Shown here one piece after another: positions 55,684 through 63,781 of a stretch of 64,000 nt of DNA (position 1 is its first letter; the number at the start of each line of letters is the position of its first letter). The notes under the pieces were generated by a model. The model searched no databases. It worked only from the letters and a program-made list of their open reading frames with translations, and was not told the origin of the DNA. Position numbers and translations under genes: made by a program. The DNA is from Gammaproteobacteria bacterium (GTDB lineage Bacteria > Pseudomonadota > Gammaproteobacteria > Xanthomonadales > SZUA-36). The stretch covers positions 124,001 through 188,000 of the forward strand of contig JAJFLA010000046.1 of NCBI GenBank assembly GCA_021772935.1, given 5' to 3'.

Positions 55684-57248
55684 GAGGTTTCTGTCTCTTT
55701 TCTGATAATACTGATATGGAACTGGACAGTACCCATAAAAATTTCATCCTCGGGTTCAAAAAACATAATTTCTCCCGCCAGGCAGGGCATGCCTCTGATG
55801 AAAGTACCATTACTGGAACCAAGGTCGGACAGGCTCATTGACTCCACATCACATTCAAGTCGGGCGTGAGCACGGCTAATGGCCGGGTGTTCAATATTGA
55901 TGTCTGCTTCGCCCCTGCCAATAACGATACTAATCGGCTCAGTGCTAACAACACACATTCGTTTGAAGCGGGTATCAGCATCAAGTAAGCCTTCGATCAC
56001 AACAGCACAACCAGAGCCATGGGGCAGGGTGTTGGTGTCTAAAACGTCCCTTACGTCCAGTGGCACTGATCTGGGCTTAAAGCGGTTACTATCAGAACCG
56101 GTTTGCAATTGCGCCGTGTCGGGTTCTGCTGCAACGGGATGATCCTCTGATGGCAGGTCCAGCTTGGGCACTTTTTTTGTATCGTTGTTAACGATGCGGT
56201 AAAAAGAGATACCTTTCCAGATCAGTACCGTCAGGATAATGACTCCAAGTGGTGCTAACCACAAAGGAATGCGGCTCCATTGTGAGGGACGGTTAGTGGT
56301 TTTGCTATTCGCTGGCTTGTCTGAATCAAGGGCAGTTGAAGCAGGAGTGACTGCAGATTGTTTCGGAACAGCTTGCGCTTGTGTGTCAACCGTAACCGGG
56401 TTGCTGTCATTGGTTTCCTGTTCTGCCTTTTTCAAGCTGGTGTCTCTAATTATCTTATTATCGTTAGCTTGCGGACCCGCGCTTATTTCCTTCTTCGTTA
56501 CGGAACCCCCACAAACTGCCCGTGGCAGTTTGATCAAGCTTGCATCAAGTGCGCGACCAAATTCATTGTTGAAAAGGGTCGCAGGGTTTTTGTCCAGATC
56601 CAGGCTTTGTGTGCCTTGGGCCAGGCTAATTCCTGCCAGGTAGCCACAATCATCAATGATGGCTCCACTAACATTGGGCAAAGGTGTTTCAAGGGAAATC
56701 GAAACCCGTGCATTCAACTCATCCCAAAAAATACTGACAGGTACCCAAAGAGGCTCAGCGCCTTTGGCAATATATTGGGCTGGTGGAAACGCTGTCAGAT
56801 GTAAGTCGCTTTCAGCGCTGCTGTCATCTGCATCACCAGAGGTTTGTTCTGAGAGTGTGATGCTCGGCCTTTTCAGTCCTTCAACTGACAAAACCGCAAG
56901 CCCACCAGGGCCAGATCGAGTGATAATTTTTGCCGGCCGACCATGACTAAGAATATCGGTACCACCGTCCAGAACAACGATTTCGGTATCGACCGGGTTG
57001 AGAGGTGTTGATATAAAATCAGCGGCAACCAACACCAGGCCGTTATCCGAGACCACGATGCCTGTGGTCGGTTTTACATGTGTTGTTGAAACCAACTTAA
57101 GCACCAGCACCACCGAAGGCGACATCGGTCTTGTCTCCACAGCGTTGGCTACAGGCATCAATAACACGGTTATGAACAGCAGTTGCAGTAACCGATTGAA
57201 CGATTGAACGAAGCTCTGATTGAGCTTGAGCATGGAGCCAACCTGCAT
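55680..57248 (-). CDS. Membrane protein with degenerate trypsin-like domain and cytoplasmic FHA domain
   Basis: 522 residues. A signal or anchor segment (LLQLLFITVLLMPVANA) leads into a periplasmic HtrA/trypsin-like domain at about 45-245 that lacks catalytic residues: the usual AH is AD (Asp77) in LVLVAADFI, and the usual DLAVL is GLAVL (Gly116), while the serine loop reads PNVSGAIID (Ser194). After a Ser/Thr/Ala linker comes a membrane helix (about 327-345) and a C-terminal FHA domain with IVIGRGEADI, SRAHARL and SSNGTF, the phosphothreonine-binding residues. It is coupled to the channel gene (TGATG) and to the kinase gene (ATGA), so it is a likely kinase partner. Confidence 0.83.
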   Translation of the reverse strand: MQVGSMLKLNQSFVQSFNRLLQLLFITVLLMPVANAVETRPMSPSVVLVLKLVSTTHVKPTTGIVVSDNGLVLVAADFISTPLNPVDTEIVVLDGGTDILSHGRPAKIITRSGPGGLAVLSVEGLKRPSITLSEQTSGDADDSSAESDLHLTAFPPAQYIAKGAEPLWVPVSIFWDELNARVSISLETPLPNVSGAIIDDCGYLAGISLAQGTQSLDLDKNPATLFNNEFGRALDASLIKLPRAVCGGSVTKKEISAGPQANDNKIIRDTSLKKAEQETNDSNPVTVDTQAQAVPKQSAVTPASTALDSDKPANSKTTNRPSQWSRIPLWLAPLGVIILTVLIWKGISFYRIVNNDTKKVPKLDLPSEDHPVAAEPDTAQLQTGSDSNRFKPRSVPLDVRDVLDTNTLPHGSGCAVVIEGLLDADTRFKRMCVVSTEPISIVIGRGEADINIEHPAISRAHARLECDVESMSLSDLGSSNGTFIRGMPCLAGEIMFFEPEDEIFMGTVQFHISIIRKETETS

Positions 57249-57994
57249 CAGGGGGCGTAAAGTCGATTGATCAGGTTGTCAAGGCAATACTGTCCTGATC
57301 TATTCAGCGTATTTTCTTCTCTTCCCTGGATCAGGTTTTGCAGAAAAACCAGGATGGCGGCCATAACCAACGCAACCAGCGTGGTGCTGAAGGCGACCCC
57401 GAGCCTTTCTGTCACCTGGTACAACATTTCCGGGCTCTCGACATTTGCACGGTCGCCAGCATAATTCAGTGCAAGCATGATGCCAATGACAGTGCCGATG
57501 AAGCCGAGCGAGGGAATTAACCAGGTAATGTAACGGATCATGTTGTAGCGCAAATCAAGTTCGTGCAAAAACAACTCAAGACTGGAGTTCAACAAGGCAT
57601 TGGTCTGGTCCACAGATTGACCAAGATTGAAGTTGAGTACACACCTTTCTATTAATCGTGGCAGAAAGCAGACATTACGGTATTTACTACTACGCACCTT
57701 CTGATAAATTGGCGTTATATCATCACCGGGCCGAAGTACGGTTTCTTCATCAAGTGGTAGATAGTTCCGCTCAAACTGACTTTCTTCCAGACGACCAGCA
57801 CGCCAGCGAAGTGACAACTCACCCAGGCCGAAAAAGAAGGCAATCCAAAGTATGTTCTGGACGGTAAACGGCCAGGAGGCACGCTTGACATCCAACATGA
57901 TTGCTGCCGCGTCAGGTGGCAAGATTCTCGCCATCAAAGCGATGATCAGCAGGGCCGAAGCCAGGCTGAGTAGTAGCGTTATTTGACGTGTCAT
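57248..57994 (-). CDS. MotA/TolQ/ExbB-family proton-channel protein
   Basis: A 248-residue inner-membrane protein with four predicted helices (about 5-24, 45-63, 155-176, 197-220) and a large cytoplasmic loop between helices 2 and 3, a MotA-like topology. The channel signature is seen in IPSLGFIGTVIGIMLALN and LGVAFSTTLVALVMAAIL. Family members form pentameric stators with two copies of a single-helix partner that carries a conserved Asp. The two vWA proteins encoded upstream have such a helix and are the likely partners. Next to the FHA/pseudoprotease gene with a one-base overlap. Confidence 0.88.
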   Translation of the reverse strand: MTRQITLLLSLASALLIIALMARILPPDAAAIMLDVKRASWPFTVQNILWIAFFFGLGELSLRWRAGRLEESQFERNYLPLDEETVLRPGDDITPIYQKVRSSKYRNVCFLPRLIERCVLNFNLGQSVDQTNALLNSSLELFLHELDLRYNMIRYITWLIPSLGFIGTVIGIMLALNYAGDRANVESPEMLYQVTERLGVAFSTTLVALVMAAILVFLQNLIQGREENTLNRSGQYCLDNLINRLYAP

Positions 57995-58017
57995 TCTGCT
58001 AGTGTTCCTTCAACAAT

Positions 58018-58446
58018 TTAATTGGGTTGATCTTCTTCAATTTTGCCGGTTGCCGGGTTGCGTTTTGGCTTTTGAAGTAAGGCTCCGTGACCTACCTGTT
58101 GTGCCGACGATTTAGCATGATTATTACTATCTCTTAAAGGAAAATGTCTTGCCTCCAACCGGGTATTAGCAAGATTCCCAAAAACACCGGTGAGATGCTC
58201 CAACGTCACCTCGACCTCGCCAAAACGGATACGGTCGCCAACACACAAGGTGACTCTCCTGACACGAATCCAGCTGTCATTCCGGTTTAGAAATGTACCG
58301 TTTCTTGAATCCACATCCAGCACAAAGACAAGCCCATCATCAGCCAGTTGGATGTGGGCGTGGAGTCGGGAGACACTTGGGTGCTCAACCACGAGCGTAC
58401 AGGATGGTTCCCGTCCGACTGTTTTGCTCTTCAGTTCGTTATTCAC
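58018..58446 (-). CDS. Small cytoplasmic FHA-domain protein (5' end uncertain)
   Basis: From GTG 58446 the product is 142 residues: an FHA domain with TVGREPSCTLVV, HPSVSRLHAHIQ, DVDSRNGTFLN and GDRIRFGEVEV, then a polar tail. The phosphothreonine-binding Arg, Ser and Asn positions are present. The first strand of the fold seems to lie upstream of this start: the same frame continues backwards through NEIVDDGWLGP to an in-frame TGA (58480-58482), and beyond it to an ATG at 58503. So the gene is either started at GTG, coupled to a tiny overlapping frame, or interrupted. No signal peptide. Confidence 0.75.
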   Translation of the reverse strand: MNNELKSKTVGREPSCTLVVEHPSVSRLHAHIQLADDGLVFVLDVDSRNGTFLNRNDSWIRVRRVTLCVGDRIRFGEVEVTLEHLTGVFGNLANTRLEARHFPLRDSNNHAKSSAQQVGHGALLQKPKRNPATGKIEEDQPN

Positions 58447-58585
58447 AGGACCAAGCCAGCCATCGTCAACAATTTCATTTCAGCCCGGGTTTTCAAAGGA
58501 CATAAGAAGTTTTGATTAATCAAAGAATCGATTGGCCAGTATAATGTATTCAAAACCCCATAAGGGTTAGCCAGTCGAGACGTTC

Positions 58586-59524
58586 TCATTGCGCCAACGC
58601 CAAAAAACTGCCGGAATTGGCCCGCGCCAGACTCTCCATAAATTCAACTGTTCCCTTGTACTTGAAATAATCTCCAATGGTCACGGCGTGTACTTCTTTG
58701 CCGTCAGGGTTTGACAAGACGATGGCCTGAACCAGTGCTCTTGGTGGCAAACCATCGTTATAGGTCGGGTTGGGAAGGCCATCACTGATCAAAATTATGG
58801 CTTCTGCAGGACTAGCGAAGGCCAGTGTAAAAGCATCCTGCAAGGATGACGAGCCTTCGAATTTGCCAGATAGTTGGCGTACAAAGTGCAACGCCTGTGC
58901 TCTGCTCGTATTATTCATTGCAGTCAGCTCGCCATTTTCGGGCCAACGATGATATCGAGGGCCGGAGTCCAATTGTTGAAAACCAAGGATTCCAAACTCA
59001 TAACCCACCTGCAAAGATTCAAGTGCCCTTGCAACGGTCTTCGCCACCAGTGCCTGGTGCCCAGCAAGGTATTTATTCATATCAATCAATAACAGAATAC
59101 GGGTTTTATCGGTCTTTAATCCCAAGAACCGAAAAGTTACCAGGTTACTACCTTGTTCCTCTTCGGTTTTTACCGGGCTTGGTGGGGGAGGGGGCGGGTG
59201 TTCATTTCGTGCCTGGAGTTGCGCCCGTATGGTCTCCAGTTCACTTGAAACGATGTCCTGCTCTGCCTGCAACTCCAACTGACGGGTCTGTGCCGTGCTC
59301 AACGATGTCTGGATGCTATTGATTCCCTGTTCAGTATCGTTCAAGTGCGCATCTGTCTGGCCGGCCAGTGATTCGATGTACTCCAGATGTCCTTCGAGGC
59401 GAACCTCTTTTTGATAATCTGGCATCAGGATGATGGTGATGATAATAAAAGCACCCATCGCAGAGGCAAACAGATCAATCGCCGATAACGAAAACACACC
59501 CAGGTTTCTGAGCCGTGTTCTCAT
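58586..59524 (-). CDS. TolR/MotB-like anchor fused to a vWA domain with degenerate MIDAS
   Basis: 312 residues. The N-terminus has a single helix preceded by FSLSAIDLFASAMGAFIII with Asp17, like the Asp-bearing helix of ExbD/TolR/MotB stator subunits. Then follow a coiled coil (about 45-105), a Pro-rich linker and a vWA-type domain. The metal-site motif that should read DxSxS is DMNKY (148-152), so metal-dependent binding is probably lost, although ILISDGLPNP is retained. It overlaps the upstream paralogue by four bases (ATGA). Together with that paralogue it probably forms a heteromeric stator for the channel protein. Confidence 0.82.
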   Translation of the reverse strand: MRTRLRNLGVFSLSAIDLFASAMGAFIIITIILMPDYQKEVRLEGHLEYIESLAGQTDAHLNDTEQGINSIQTSLSTAQTRQLELQAEQDIVSSELETIRAQLQARNEHPPPPPPSPVKTEEEQGSNLVTFRFLGLKTDKTRILLLIDMNKYLAGHQALVAKTVARALESLQVGYEFGILGFQQLDSGPRYHRWPENGELTAMNNTSRAQALHFVRQLSGKFEGSSSLQDAFTLAFASPAEAIILISDGLPNPTYNDGLPPRALVQAIVLSNPDGKEVHAVTIGDYFKYKGTVEFMESLARANSGSFLALAQ

Positions 59525-60450
59525 CTTGATACACCCACAAAGTCACCGCCATTGAGACGCGCAAGTGTTTGCATAAAAAGTACCAGGTTGCGGTTATGTG
59601 TGTACTCACCGATGGCCACTGTGTGGATTTCTGTCTGTCTGAACCGGTTAAGTTGAGTAATATTCTCGATGATGAAGCCGGGAGGGCTGTTCGGTTCACC
59701 ATCACTCATCAGGATGACCGCATTTGATGGGTACTCCAGTGCAGCCTGTAACGCAAAGTGAGTCGGTGTTGAACCGACAAACTTGCGTACCAGCGAGTGT
59801 GTGAAAGCTTCCGCAAGCTCAATATTCTCTTTATTGGCAGGTAACAACTTTTTGCCGGTTGGAAAGCTCCACAAAACCGGTTGTGGATTACCATGGTAGC
59901 CGACGATGGCAAACTGGTTGGTTTCATCCAGTGGTTTCAGAATTTCAAGCACAGACCTGATCATTAATTCTTCGTACCGGAGCATGCTGCCAGACATATC
60001 AACCACAATCACAAAGGACTTTACTTGTGAGGCAAGGCCCAGGATTGAAAATTCGACGCCATCGGTCAGGGCCTGAGGTTCTGGTTCAGGTGTGACGATT
60101 TCAGTCGGTTCAGTCACCTCAGTCGGTAGAGCTGCGAGTTGCCTGTTGATATCCATTAACGCTTTTCTAAGACGGGATATCTGCTGCTCCTGTCCCTGGT
60201 TGGATTTGGTCTGCAGGTCGAGTTCACTTTGAAGTTTTTCCTGTAGGGCCTTCAAGTCTTCAAGCTCTCCCGAAGCCAGACGGCGTTTCTCCATGATATC
60301 CTGAGTCTTGGAAAACGAATCGTCCGGGCCGGCGTGGCGATAGTAAGGGAACAACAACATAACCAGTAGAATGAACGCACCCAGTGCTGAGGCGAACAAA
60401 TCAATGGCCGAAGTCGAAAAAACAGCAGTGTCTCTTTCAGGGATTCTCAC
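59521..60450 (-). CDS. TolR/MotB-like anchor fused to an intact vWA domain
   Basis: 309 residues, paralogous to the next gene. The N-terminal helix has FSTSAIDLFASALGAFILL with Asp17. A coiled coil (about 45-108), a Pro/Glu/Thr-rich linker and a periplasmic vWA domain follow, with a complete MIDAS: DMSGS (151-155), the Thr-containing GSTPTHFALQ, and ILMSDGEPN. vWA domains with intact MIDAS bind protein ligands through a divalent metal. First gene of the minus-strand operon, divergent from the CHAT gene across a 212-base gap. Confidence 0.85.
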   Translation of the reverse strand: MRIPERDTAVFSTSAIDLFASALGAFILLVMLLFPYYRHAGPDDSFSKTQDIMEKRRLASGELEDLKALQEKLQSELDLQTKSNQGQEQQISRLRKALMDINRQLAALPTEVTEPTEIVTPEPEPQALTDGVEFSILGLASQVKSFVIVVDMSGSMLRYEELMIRSVLEILKPLDETNQFAIVGYHGNPQPVLWSFPTGKKLLPANKENIELAEAFTHSLVRKFVGSTPTHFALQAALEYPSNAVILMSDGEPNSPPGFIIENITQLNRFRQTEIHTVAIGEYTHNRNLVLFMQTLARLNGGDFVGVSR

Positions 60451-60662
60451 GAATATTCTTACACTAATTTAGTAGCTAGAGTTGACATCAAGGACAACGA
60501 TTATGTTCAATACCTGTTTGCCGATTTTTGGATTCTGGATTCCATCCATCATATGATACCTAGCTTGAGCCTATACGACGTTAAATTGTTGTTTAAAATA
60601 AGCTGCAACTTGACCACCATGACACGCATATAACATGAACTTTCCAGCATGAATTTAAAGCC
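60451..60662. promoter_or_regulatory. Divergent intergenic region of the vWA/FHA/kinase operon and the CHAT gene
   Basis: A 212-base AT-rich gap between two divergent genes, so it must hold promoters for both. Hexamers resembling -35 and -10 elements are present (for example TTGACC and TATAAC near 60609-60633) but their spacing of about 13 is poor; no convincing promoter or operator was identified. Confidence 0.4.
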
Positions 60663-63600
60663 TTGAACTACAGGCAATGCTCTTTGGGCTTTGTTTTTCT
60701 CGCCTTGTTTCTGGCGGGAACCTCTATCCCCAGCATTTTGTTGGCTCAGACTGGTGAGCAAATAATCACACAGGAGTATTTTGTCCAACAGGAGGCTGAT
60801 GAAGCACTATTAATCAAAATCAGTGCCTTTGAAGCTGAGTTTGAGTCAAAACTCTCCGGCCAAAGTGGGGAGTTGTTATTACTCTCTGAAATCCCCGGGA
60901 GTCGATTAGCACCTGTTTATCAATATGTAAATATCCCAAAAAATGCCCGCCAACTGAATATCGAAGTAACTTCAGGTCTTCACACCAGGCGTAGCCAATT
61001 CGGATTGGAATTGACTCGGTTGAAAGTCTGGGATGACAGAAGTGAATCAGTGGCTCGGGCTTACCAGTTACTTTCGTTCGGAATGCAAACCATTCATGGT
61101 GATAGCAAAGCAAACTGGACCGTAAAAATTGACAACCTATTAAACGCTGGAAAGTTATTTCAACAGTTTGGCATGACGGAAATGCGTTTGTGGGCCAATT
61201 ATCTGGCGGCGCACTTGATCCAGTTTCATTTGCATGACCACAGCATCGTTTACAGCATGACACGCGAAATTCTGGCTGACCTCAAAGGTACGCGATTTCA
61301 GACCATCGAATTGGCCGCTTTGCAGCTGCAAAGTACCGCACTGATCGGGCTCAAGAGATCAGGTTCCTTAAACATATCTGAATCCAATCCAGACCCGGTG
61401 CAAACAGTGCTAGCGCGTTCGGTAGCACTCGCACAGTCCTTGGATCTCAAGTTCGAACAGGCACATGCACTCAGCATCAGCGGTGCTGAATACGCATCCG
61501 CGACGGCGTACGCACAAGCCCTTGAGCAGTTTCAACTGGCAGTGGCGATTGCCGATTCAGTCGGTGATGCAGAGCTGGCAACCGGTATCCGGGAGAATAT
61601 CCAGCAGATACACGCAACACAGGGAAATACTGTGGCTTCAGGCGAAGTTCTCCGGGAAATAGAAACACAACTGGCTGAAGATGGTGCAGAAGAGGAATTG
61701 GCACTGAATTTGTTGGCACAGGGGCGTTTGTTGGTTCGCAGCCATCGCTATGACCAGGCCATTGATGTGCTTTACCAGGCCTTGAATTACGAGAATGACA
61801 GTGCGATTCGCAAGCAAATTAATTTTGAGCTTGCAAAAACATTTTTTCAAACGGGCCGTATCGATGAATCGATGGCTTATTTAAAGCTGGCCGAGGTCAA
61901 CCAAGCGTCGGCTCAACTGAAAAGAGTCAATTCAGTGATCGACTTAGCTGATGGTTTGCGGATATTGGCCAATATTCACCGCGCCAAAGCCGAATATAAG
62001 CAAATGCGTGAGGCCAGAATCACTCAGGGCCAATCCCAGCCACTAACTGCCCAATACCTCTATGACCAGGGCTTGGATGAACTCACTCCGGGGGTAGTGG
62101 ACCGACAACGGGCACGATCCCGGTTCAGGCGGAGTTACAGTTTGGCGGTCACAACCGGGCAGGTTGATTTGCAAGACCTTTCGTTGTTGCAGATCTGTGC
62201 GCTGGTCAGTCCTGGAGATAAGAGCCTTATTTTGTGTTCAAAGGTCAGTGTAAAGACTTCCTATGAACGACTGCTTGCCTGTGGAGTTCCAAGATTCTCC
62301 ACCCAGGCGATGCTCTTGTGGACACAGATACTGGTCAATAATGGGCAGCAGTCAGAGGCCTTTGTTGTCATGGATCACCTGCTGGACGAGGTTCATCTCT
62401 ACCGTCATTCACTACCGGGGGTGTTGGGTAATTGGTACCAGGAACATCATCAACACCTGTTCGATACTTATCTGGCGATGTCGCTAAACGATCCTGCAGC
62501 GCAAGCTAAGGGTGACGGATTCGCATCACTACTGGCTTTAAGCAAAATCCGGACTATCCAAAAATATACCAGTTCTGTTTCGGCTTCAAATACGAGTTTT
62601 AACGCGCCTGATCTGTTGCGAGCCCAGTTGGCACAACGTATGAATTTGGCGACCGGGCAAAGCCTGTTGACTATGAATAATGATATCAATCAGAGCCTAG
62701 CCAAAATTCGGTCGGTGTTTAAGGAAAAAGTTGCCTATCTTTCCAGAGCAGGATTACAAAAGTACCTGCGCAGCCTTGCCAGTGACGAAGAAATACTGAC
62801 ATTCCATATCAGTGCGACAAGCGCGCATGTATGGCTTGGGCACAAAGGCAAGGTTCAGCATCGAAGCATTGCAAATCCAGCCTATGTATATTCCGCCCTA
62901 CAACAATCCCGGCAAGGGTTGGCAGACATCGGTAAATCTGCGTTTGAAAGGAAAATGGATGAACTGGGTCGCCGCTTGCTCGCCCCGGTTGCTGATTTGT
63001 TAACGAAAACGATCTATTGGATTCCAGCTGGCCCATTACTGGGGTTTCCTTTGGATGCGACCCGGTTGAATGGACGCTATCTGGTTGAAGGCCACAGCAT
63101 AGTGAATCTGACGTCTTTTCCAGTGAATACAAATCCAAAGGCCAGTTTACAAGTTGGAGCACTGCAACATGTGTTCCTGGCCGGTCACCCTCAGGACTAC
63201 ACCGGAGACTATGCAACCCGCCTCAACACATCAACTGAAATTCGTGCGATTGCTGACATTTTTGTTGGACCGAGACTACGCATTGTCCAGGGTGCAGCGC
63301 TGTTACTGGATGAGTTCGAGAGCGAGGATTTCAAACAGGCTGGTCTGGTGCACCTGTCAATGCCCGGTATCATCGACCTAAAACATCCCGAACAGTCTAG
63401 TTTCGAGCTTTCCGGAAGTGAAAGTGGAATAAAGCGACCAGCATTCAGACCGGAACACATCCAGTCACAACAGTTAGATACCAAGTTGGTTTTTCTGAGT
63501 GCAAGCACCATGCAAGATTCACCACTTTCAAGCTTTAACAATCATCTGGGTCTTGTTTCAGATTTTCTGGATGTGGGTGTACATTCTGTGATCACGTCGT

Positions 63601-63773
63601 TATGGGCAAAGGGTGTAGAGGTTGGCGAAACTTTTATGGCAGATTTCTACCGTAATCTTGAAGATTCAGGCAATACTGCAGCTGCGCTACGTGCTGCCAA
63701 GCTTGAGTTTTTGCACAAACATACTGATAAGGATCTTTATGATTGGGCCAGTTTTCAGCTTTATATAGAGTAA
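60663..63773 (+). CDS. Secreted TPR protein with a catalytically degenerate CHAT domain
   Basis: 1036 residues from TTG 60663 (no ATG nearby, weak ribosome site), with a signal peptide (LGFVFLALFLAGTSIPSILLAQ). The middle (about 120-640) consists of helical TPR-like repeats. The C-terminal third is a CHAT (caspase-like) domain, recognisable by HVFLAGHP, GVHSVITSLWAKGVEVGETFM and FYRNLEDSGNTAAALRAAKL. The catalytic pair is missing: the motif usually reading HFATHG is HLSMPG (Pro901 for the His) and the usual LSACET is LSASTM (Ser948 for the Cys). It is probably a periplasmic scaffold or sensor of the adjacent divergent operon. Confidence 0.85.
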   Translation: MNYRQCSLGFVFLALFLAGTSIPSILLAQTGEQIITQEYFVQQEADEALLIKISAFEAEFESKLSGQSGELLLLSEIPGSRLAPVYQYVNIPKNARQLNIEVTSGLHTRRSQFGLELTRLKVWDDRSESVARAYQLLSFGMQTIHGDSKANWTVKIDNLLNAGKLFQQFGMTEMRLWANYLAAHLIQFHLHDHSIVYSMTREILADLKGTRFQTIELAALQLQSTALIGLKRSGSLNISESNPDPVQTVLARSVALAQSLDLKFEQAHALSISGAEYASATAYAQALEQFQLAVAIADSVGDAELATGIRENIQQIHATQGNTVASGEVLREIETQLAEDGAEEELALNLLAQGRLLVRSHRYDQAIDVLYQALNYENDSAIRKQINFELAKTFFQTGRIDESMAYLKLAEVNQASAQLKRVNSVIDLADGLRILANIHRAKAEYKQMREARITQGQSQPLTAQYLYDQGLDELTPGVVDRQRARSRFRRSYSLAVTTGQVDLQDLSLLQICALVSPGDKSLILCSKVSVKTSYERLLACGVPRFSTQAMLLWTQILVNNGQQSEAFVVMDHLLDEVHLYRHSLPGVLGNWYQEHHQHLFDTYLAMSLNDPAAQAKGDGFASLLALSKIRTIQKYTSSVSASNTSFNAPDLLRAQLAQRMNLATGQSLLTMNNDINQSLAKIRSVFKEKVAYLSRAGLQKYLRSLASDEEILTFHISATSAHVWLGHKGKVQHRSIANPAYVYSALQQSRQGLADIGKSAFERKMDELGRRLLAPVADLLTKTIYWIPAGPLLGFPLDATRLNGRYLVEGHSIVNLTSFPVNTNPKASLQVGALQHVFLAGHPQDYTGDYATRLNTSTEIRAIADIFVGPRLRIVQGAALLLDEFESEDFKQAGLVHLSMPGIIDLKHPEQSSFELSGSESGIKRPAFRPEHIQSQQLDTKLVFLSASTMQDSPLSSFNNHLGLVSDFLDVGVHSVITSLWAKGVEVGETFMADFYRNLEDSGNTAAALRAAKLEFLHKHTDKDLYDWASFQLYIE

Positions 63774-63781
63774 TCAGGATA

